This document shows positions 32,742-37,316 of a stretch of 37,316 nucleotides of DNA, piece after piece (positions within the stretch are counted from its first letter, which is position 1; the number at the start of each line of letters is the position of its first letter). The notes under the pieces are model-generated. The model saw only the letters and a list, made by a program, of their open reading frames with translations. It ran no database searches and was not told the origin of the DNA. The position numbers and the translations under genes are program-made. The stretch lies in NCBI GenBank assembly GCA_009840575.1, contig VXNO01000170.1, positions 1 through 37,316 on the forward strand, written 5' to 3'. Source of the stretch: Chloroflexota bacterium. Lineage in GTDB: Bacteria; Chloroflexota; Anaerolineae; Aggregatilineales; Phototrophicaceae.

Positions 32742-34142
32742 ATGCCGATACCGCGCCTGCCAACCTTGCTCGCCGCCGCTGTGGGTTTCCTGCTCGTTGG
32801 CGTGGTCGGCGCGCTGTTGCTCTCGCCGCCTTTGCCATTGATCCTCTCGGCTGGCTTTGACCGCGCCGCCATCAGCCCGAACGCCGATGGCGACAACGAC
32901 ATCGCGCTATTTGAGTACGCGCTGGCTCGTCCCGCCACTATCAGCCTGTCGCTGGAAGCCGAGTCGGGGCGGGTATTTTTCTTTCGTGAGCGGCAGGCGC
33001 GTGGCGAAGGCGAATACTCCGTGCAATTCAGCGGCGTCGTCGATGGCTTCTTGCTCGAGGGCGAGTCAGCCGCGGGCAGGATCGAGCGACGGCTCATCCC
33101 CAATGGGCGCTACACCTGGCATCTGCAAGCCAGCGCCGCGGGCGAAGAAGCGCGCGAGCAAGGCAGCCTACTCATTGAAGATGGCGATACCCCTCTGCCA
33201 GTCATGTCGGAGTTCGCCATCGCGCCGACGATCTTTTCGCCCAATCAAGATGGAGTCGCCGACCGCGTCAGCATCAACGTGTATCTTCTAAAAGATGTCG
33301 CGCGGCTGGATATCTTCCTGCTGGGCCCCGACAATGCGCGCATCCCCATCTCGGCGCGGGTCGAAGAACGGGCTTATGGCGAGGCAGGCAGGCATCGTTA
33401 TGATTATGAAGGCGGCATCGACTTGGGCGTCGATCCGCCACCTGATGGCAGCTACACGGTCGTCGCGCTGGCGCAGGACCACGTCGGGCAGCGCATCCGC
33501 CGGCAGGGGCAGCTGACGATCGAGCTGGGCGGCAAACCCTACGCGGAGATCGTGCCCCAGTCACCGGGCGTGGATGTGGCTTTTGCCGTGCAGCCCTCTA
33601 ATGAGCGCTATCTATCCAGCGCCGCCGGGCTTGGCGAGCCTCTGCTCGTGCCGGATGATTCGGCGTCTTTTGCGCGCTCGCAGCAAATCACCACGCCCAT
33701 TGATAGCTTGCTGGTCTTTCGTTTGACCGTTGAGAATTATGGCGATGTGCCCATCCGCACCAGTGGTCCGCCGCCGGGCACGGTCTATCGGCAAGACCAA
33801 CTGGCGGGCAGCCTGGATTTCTTTGATGAGTCAGGCGCTTGGCGTGTCGGTATCCAATGCGAAACCTCGACCAGCAGCTTCCCCTGGCGCTGGGCGATTG
33901 CCCCCGATGCGGCGCTGACCGAGGTCTTTGACGAAGCCAGCGGCAATACCTATCGCTACCTGCCGGCGGGGGCGCGAGCCGTCGTCTGGGGCGGCATCCA
34001 ACTGACGCAAGTCGCCGCGCGCAACCCGCAGAATTGCTGGGCAGGGCTGATCCATGAAGATGTCGCCATCAGCCTGCGCAACAACCATGTCGGCCTGCGC
34101 TCAATCATGATTGCCGATCCAACTGAAGACCCCGAAAGCTAA
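32742..34142 (+). CDS. Signal-anchored protein with repeated FlgD-Ig-like beta domains
   Basis: A 466-residue protein with an N-terminal membrane segment (about 7-30) and an otherwise extracytoplasmic, beta-rich sequence. Two copies of an SPNxDG motif occur (AISPNADGDNDIALFEYAL and IFSPNQDGVADRVSINVYL). Each starts a segment in which a later PNGRYTWHLQA or PDGSYTVVALA strand follows. This is the pattern of FlgD-type Ig domains. The C-terminal 170 residues (VFRLTVENYGDVPIRT...) form a further domain I do not recognise. The track starts at TTG 32724, but ATG 32742 gives a better N-terminus. Its stop overlaps the first glycosyltransferase start (TAATG), linking it to surface glycan assembly. Confidence 0.78.
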   Translation: MPIPRLPTLLAAAVGFLLVGVVGALLLSPPLPLILSAGFDRAAISPNADGDNDIALFEYALARPATISLSLEAESGRVFFFRERQARGEGEYSVQFSGVVDGFLLEGESAAGRIERRLIPNGRYTWHLQASAAGEEAREQGSLLIEDGDTPLPVMSEFAIAPTIFSPNQDGVADRVSINVYLLKDVARLDIFLLGPDNARIPISARVEERAYGEAGRHRYDYEGGIDLGVDPPPDGSYTVVALAQDHVGQRIRRQGQLTIELGGKPYAEIVPQSPGVDVAFAVQPSNERYLSSAAGLGEPLLVPDDSASFARSQQITTPIDSLLVFRLTVENYGDVPIRTSGPPPGTVYRQDQLAGSLDFFDESGAWRVGIQCETSTSSFPWRWAIAPDAALTEVFDEASGNTYRYLPAGARAVVWGGIQLTQVAARNPQNCWAGLIHEDVAISLRNNHVGLRSIMIADPTEDPES

Positions 34143-35089
34143 TGCGCGACGCGGGCACAGCTTTGGATCTCGCCGTTATCATCGTTACCTGGAACAACGC
34201 CGATGTCATCCTGCCGGCGCTGCAAAGCCTGTGCGCCGACTTGGAACAATCCAGCCTGCGCCATGCAATCTGGCTGGTCGATTCCGCTTCAAGCGATGCG
34301 ACCGTGGCGCTGACGCGCGAGCAGTTCCCGCAGGTCAAATTGCTTGCCAGCGAGCGCAACCTTGGCTTCGGCGCAGCGAATAACCTGGCTTTGCGCGACA
34401 TGGGTTTTGGGGATGGCGCGAACGACAACCTGCCGGCTGCGGTCTACCTGTTGAACCCGGATACGGTTGTACAGCCCGGCTCGACGCAGCGCCTCTATGA
34501 TACGCTCATGGGCAGCGCGAAACTGGGCTTGGTGGGCGCTCGCCTGAGCTATGCGGATGGCAGCTTCCAGCACAGCGCTTTTCGCTTTCCCGGCTTGCGG
34601 CAGGTATTTTGTGAGTTGTTTCCCGTGCCGCAGCGCCTCTTGGACGGGCGCTTCAATGGTCGCTATCCGCGGAGATTGTATCATAACGCAGCCACATTTT
34701 TTATCGACTTTCCCCTGGGTGCGGCGATGATGCTCAAGCGCGAAGTCATCGCTCAAACAGGCGGCTTTGACGAAGATTTCTTCATTTATTGCGAAGAGGT
34801 CGATTGGGCTTGGCGCATCCACGAGCTGGGCTGGCGAGTTCTATGTGAGCCGCGCGCGCATGTCATTCACCTGGGCGGGCAGAGCACGGGCCAAGCGCGA
34901 CCCAGCAGCTTCGTGCATCTTTGGCGAAGTCGGCTATTATTGATTGAGAAACAGTATGCAAATTGGAAAGCTCGGCTGGCCCGTTGGCTCATCCGGCAGG
35001 GGATGCGGCGCAAACTGCGCGGGCTGGACGCTGGCGATGCCGAGATGGCGGCCGCCTGCCGCGAAATTATTGAGATGGCGCAACGATGA
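34142..35089 (+). CDS. Glycosyltransferase family 2 (rhamnosyltransferase-like)
   Basis: A 315-residue GT-A enzyme. It has VIIVTWNNADVILPAL, LVDSASSDATVAL, NLGFGAANNLA and YLLNPDTVVQPG (the metal-binding Asp region). The acceptor part has FPLGAAMMLKREVIAQTGGFDEDFFIYCEEVDWAWRI, with the ED-type catalytic acidic residues. The C-terminal RLARWLIRQGMRRKLRG is amphipathic and basic, suggesting membrane association. It should transfer an NDP-activated sugar to a surface polysaccharide precursor. It overlaps both neighbours (TAATG and ATGA), so the three genes form one operon. Confidence 0.92.
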   Translation: MRDAGTALDLAVIIVTWNNADVILPALQSLCADLEQSSLRHAIWLVDSASSDATVALTREQFPQVKLLASERNLGFGAANNLALRDMGFGDGANDNLPAAVYLLNPDTVVQPGSTQRLYDTLMGSAKLGLVGARLSYADGSFQHSAFRFPGLRQVFCELFPVPQRLLDGRFNGRYPRRLYHNAATFFIDFPLGAAMMLKREVIAQTGGFDEDFFIYCEEVDWAWRIHELGWRVLCEPRAHVIHLGGQSTGQARPSSFVHLWRSRLLLIEKQYANWKARLARWLIRQGMRRKLRGLDAGDAEMAAACREIIEMAQR

Positions 35090-35841
35090 TTCACCTCACA
35101 GCTATCATATTGACGCGCAACGAAGCCGAGCAAATCGCCGATTGCATCAAGAGATTGCGCTTCGCCGACCGTGTCATCGTCTTCGATTCCTACAGCAGTG
35201 ACGACACAGTCGCCATCGCCCAAGCCTGTGGCGCGGATATCTTCCAGCATGAGTTCGAAAATTATGCCGAGCAGCGCAATGCCGCTTTGGACGCCGCCAG
35301 TGAAATGACCGATTGGGTGCTGTTTGTCGATGCCGATGAGCGCATCAACGCGGCGTTGGCAAGCGAAATCCGCAACAAGATACGCCTGCCGGAATACGCG
35401 GGCTGGCGCATCCCCCGCCACAATTACATTTTTGGCGTGCTGACCAAAGGCGCAGGCTGGTATCCCGATTATCAGACGCGGCTGCTGCGCGCGGGTTACG
35501 CTCGCTATGATCTGGCGCGACCGGTGCATGAAACGGTGACGCTGCACGGCGCGGAAGGCACTATGCGCAAGCCCATCATCCACTACAACTACCGCGACAT
35601 GGCGCACTTTATCGACAAGCAAGAGCGCTATACGCAGGTGGATGCCCGCAACCTGTTTCGGCAGGGTATCAAGGTCAAACCACAAAACTTCGTCTTGCAG
35701 CCGCTGCGACAATTTTTCTGGCGCTTCGTCACGCTGGGCGGCTACCGCGATCGCTGGCACGGGCTGCGGCTGTCGCTGCTGATGGCGCGTTATGAATACC
35801 GCAAATACCAGTTGCTGGCGGCGCACTGGCAGAGGCGCTAG
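35086..35841 (+). CDS. Glycosyltransferase family 2 (WaaE/KdtX-like)
   Basis: A 251-residue enzyme of the compact GT2 group: LTAIILTRNEAEQIADCI, VFDSYSSDDTVAIA, FENYAEQRNAAL, DWVLFVDADERI (DxD motif) and ARPVHETVTLHG. It is typical of WaaE-like glucosyltransferases, which add a sugar to a lipid-linked or LPS-like acceptor. The donor is unknown. The C-terminus (YRDRWHGLRLSLLMARYEYRKYQ) is a basic amphipathic region likely to contact the membrane. It is last in the operon, ending 6 bp from the convergent HPF gene. Confidence 0.92.
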   Translation: MIHLTAIILTRNEAEQIADCIKRLRFADRVIVFDSYSSDDTVAIAQACGADIFQHEFENYAEQRNAALDAASEMTDWVLFVDADERINAALASEIRNKIRLPEYAGWRIPRHNYIFGVLTKGAGWYPDYQTRLLRAGYARYDLARPVHETVTLHGAEGTMRKPIIHYNYRDMAHFIDKQERYTQVDARNLFRQGIKVKPQNFVLQPLRQFFWRFVTLGGYRDRWHGLRLSLLMARYEYRKYQLLAAHWQRR

Positions 35842-35847
35842 AGACGC

Positions 35848-36447
35848 CTACTGCGGGACGAGCAAGCCATATCCGCCATTGTCGCGCCGATACAGCACAT
35901 TGACCTGTTCGCTTTCGGCATTCATGAACATATAGAAATTGTGATCCAGCAATTCCAGTTGCTCGATGGCTTCTTCTTCGTGCATCGGCAGCAGATCCAC
36001 CTGTTTGCGGCGGAAGATATCGGCGGGCGCGCTGACGATGGTCGCGTCGGGAACTTCGTAAGCTGGCACTTCTTCGGCTATGGTCAGTTCCGCCAAGGTG
36101 GCGCGGTACTTATCGCGAACCCGTTGGTTTTTGGCTTTGCGCTTGCTTTTGAAGCGGTCGATCTGCCGGTGCAGCTTGTCGACGGCTTTGTTAATTGCCC
36201 AGCGGATGGTATCGCGGTTTTCGATATTCATCCGCTCTTCGGCACGCAGGATCGCCCCGCGCGCGTGTTGCACAGTGATCTGCGCTATCGCCAGGTCGGC
36301 GCCGCGATGCGTGCGGATGATGGCCAGCTCGACCCCCACCTGCGCGATATTGGGCAGATAGCGATCCAGCTTGTCGATCTTGGAGCGGGTATAGCGATCC
36401 AGCGCCTCTGAGATGCGGATGCCATCACCATGAATGCTGATATCCAT
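35848..36447 (-). CDS. hpf: Ribosome hibernation-promoting factor, long form
   Basis: A 199-residue long HPF/RaiA. Residues 1-100 are the ribosome-binding beta-alpha-beta-beta-beta-alpha domain (IHGDGIRISEALDRYTRSKI, ENRDTIRWAINKAVDKLHRQI). A basic linker follows (RFKSKRKAKNQRVR), and residues about 140-199 form the C-terminal dimerisation domain (LLPMHEEEAIEQLELLDHNF, VLYRRDNGGYGLLVP). The long form creates 100S ribosome dimers in stationary phase. A strong AGGAGGG site precedes ATG 36447. It lies 26 bp downstream of the ComF-like gene on the same strand. Confidence 0.95.
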   Translation of the reverse strand: MDISIHGDGIRISEALDRYTRSKIDKLDRYLPNIAQVGVELAIIRTHRGADLAIAQITVQHARGAILRAEERMNIENRDTIRWAINKAVDKLHRQIDRFKSKRKAKNQRVRDKYRATLAELTIAEEVPAYEVPDATIVSAPADIFRRKQVDLLPMHEEEAIEQLELLDHNFYMFMNAESEQVNVLYRRDNGGYGLLVPQ

Positions 36448-36473
36448 AATTCCCTCCTGGCATAATTTTCAGG

Positions 36474-37151
36474 CTAATTGGGGCTACTGACCACAATGCC
36501 ATAGACGGCTGTCGCGCCCCCATTTCGCAAGGCGCGGGCGCAGTCGCTTAAGGTCGCGCCGGTTGTCGCCACATCGTCGACCAGCAGAAATGATTTGCCT
36601 CGCGCATCGTCGACCACTTCAAACGCGCCTTGGACATTGCTGGCTCGCTCTGCTGCGCCCGACAGATTCGCCTGCTGCTTGGTATTGCGCGTCCGCCGCA
36701 GCAAGTTCGCCTCGCAGCGCATATCCAACTCGGCAGCCAGCCTCTCGCACAATAGCTCCGCCTGATTATAGCCTCTTTCTTTTTGCTTGTTTGCATGCAG
36801 CGGTACTGGCAGCAGCGCATCAACTGGCAGGTCTACCCGCGCCAAGATATCACTCAGCCGCCGCGCCAGCAAATCCGCCAGCCAGGTTGCATCGTAATAC
36901 TTGAAGGCTTGCACTGCCGATCGCAAAACGCCTTCATGTAGCCCAGTCGCGTATACGCCGTCCAACATGTTGAAAGAGCGACTGATCACTAGCGGCGGCG
37001 TTGCTGCCAATTCGCGCCGGCAATCCGCGCAAGCGCTTACATCGGGGCGACCACAGTGAAAGCACACGAGCGGGAAAACCAGGTCGATAAGCCAGTCGGC
37101 GGCTGGCTTCAAGCGCTGCCAAAGATTCGGAATTGCGGTGGACTGCTGCAC
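36474..37151 (-). CDS. ComF family protein (phosphoribosyltransferase fold)
   Basis: A 225-residue ComF-like protein. Residues about 28-50 form a zinc-finger-like motif (CFHCGRPDVSACADC). The C-terminal part has the phosphoribosyltransferase PRPP loop FLLVDDVATTGATLSDCARAL and LLPVPLHANKQKERGYNQAELL. In competent bacteria ComFC/ComF assists DNA uptake, but homologues are also widespread in species not known to be competent. The start is GTG 37151 with AAGG 8 nt upstream; no earlier start is needed because the promoter lies about 70 nt upstream. It probably forms an operon with hpf. Confidence 0.9.
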   Translation of the reverse strand: MQQSTAIPNLWQRLKPAADWLIDLVFPLVCFHCGRPDVSACADCRRELAATPPLVISRSFNMLDGVYATGLHEGVLRSAVQAFKYYDATWLADLLARRLSDILARVDLPVDALLPVPLHANKQKERGYNQAELLCERLAAELDMRCEANLLRRTRNTKQQANLSGAAERASNVQGAFEVVDDARGKSFLLVDDVATTGATLSDCARALRNGGATAVYGIVVSSPN

Positions 37152-37222
37152 GATTCTGCCTTGCGTCTCAACACATTGTTCATCAAGTTAACTCGCTGCG
37201 ACTCAAGAGCCAGCGCAAGCAG

Positions 37223-37250
37223 ATTCTAGCACAATCAGCGCCCAGGGCAA
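37223..37250 (-). promoter_or_regulatory. Predicted promoter of comF-hpf, with a repeat-borne -35 box
   Basis: On the minus strand TTGCCC, 16 nt ending in TGTGC, then TAGAAT. The -35 hexamer is part of the GCGATTGCCC end of the dispersed repeat at 37239-37290, so the repeat appears to contribute to this promoter. Confidence 0.6.
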
Positions 37251-37290
37251 TCGCATCAAAAACTATTTGCCACAGGGACACAGAAGTAAG
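37239..37290 (+). repeat. Dispersed CACAGAG-type intergenic repeat
   Basis: GCGCCCAGGGCAATCGCATC, AAAAACTATTTGCCACAGGG, ACACAGAAGTAAG: the fullest copy of the family. It aligns with 19455-19496 over its first 40 bp and with the ends of 15401-15450. The window ends shortly after, with nothing coding visible. Confidence 0.7.
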
Positions 37291-37316
37291 TGCAGGTAAG
37301 TAATGAGACTCTAGAA

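Overview
The window reads as a compact chromosomal segment of about 58% G+C, probably from an Anaerolineae-like member of the Chloroflexota. That assignment is an inference. It rests on a lipoprotein with a long Thr/Pro linker and TolB-type propeller, a two-subunit ferredoxin-dependent 2-oxoacid oxidoreductase with the gamma domain fused to alpha, a Sat-CysC fusion, a long-form HPF, and abundant dispersed intergenic palindromes. No phage, plasmid, transposase or CRISPR genes are visible. Genes are packed tightly, with many ATGA/TAATG start-stop overlaps and three convergent pairs that share a 4-bp CTAR double stop.

Layout. 1-90: tRNA-Ser(GCT), missing its first base. 91-447: repeat-rich spacer. 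448-2339: six-TM membrane protein coupled to anmK. 2336-4105 (-): ABC-2 exporter. 4303-6178: nusB, a TatA/B-like protein and tatC in one operon. 6252-7958: bifunctional sulfate adenylyltransferase/APS kinase. 7935-8549 (-): a P-type ATPase that has lost its whole catalytic core in frame. 8735-10503: ltaE and a CPBP-like membrane protein. 10509-11972 (-): two tandem rhomboid proteases. 12038-13174 (-): citrate synthase. 13357-15394: a sulfur-transfer operon of JAMM protease, ubiquitin-like sulfur carrier and E1-like adenylyltransferase-rhodanese. 15729-19375 (-): GntR/FCD regulator with korA and korB. 19543-21672 (-): class I aminotransferase and a double-domain RNase H. 21737-22171: small membrane protein. 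22168-26192 (-): aconitase with an MFS transporter. 26366-27274: DsbA-like protein. 27271-28542 (-): HIT protein and a FabG-type reductase. 28628-32577 (-): Lon with a downstream TolB-like lipoprotein. 32742-35841: surface protein with two family-2 glycosyltransferases. 35848-37151 (-): ComF-like protein and HPF.

How the genes fit together. Citrate synthase, aconitase and KorAB are three central TCA-cycle activities in separate transcription units. Sat-CysC activates sulfate, and the JAMM/ubiquitin-like/E1-rhodanese set resembles protein-bound sulfur-carrier pathways such as mycobacterial CysO/Mec+/MoeZ. Several units start from promoters with the same extended -10 signature, TGnTAnAnT, some with a recognisable -35 box.

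The most unusual items are: (1) an RNase H with two RNase H folds, the first with all catalytic residues but no basic protrusion, the second with the protrusion but no catalytic residues; (2) a 204-codon 'gutted' P-type ATPase that is still an intact ORF; (3) a ubiquitin-like sulfur carrier ending GGLG beside its likely JAMM processing protease; (4) dispersed intergenic repeats, one of which appears to supply the -35 box of a promoter; (5) several non-obvious translation starts (korA, the ABC permease, the GntR regulator, lon).
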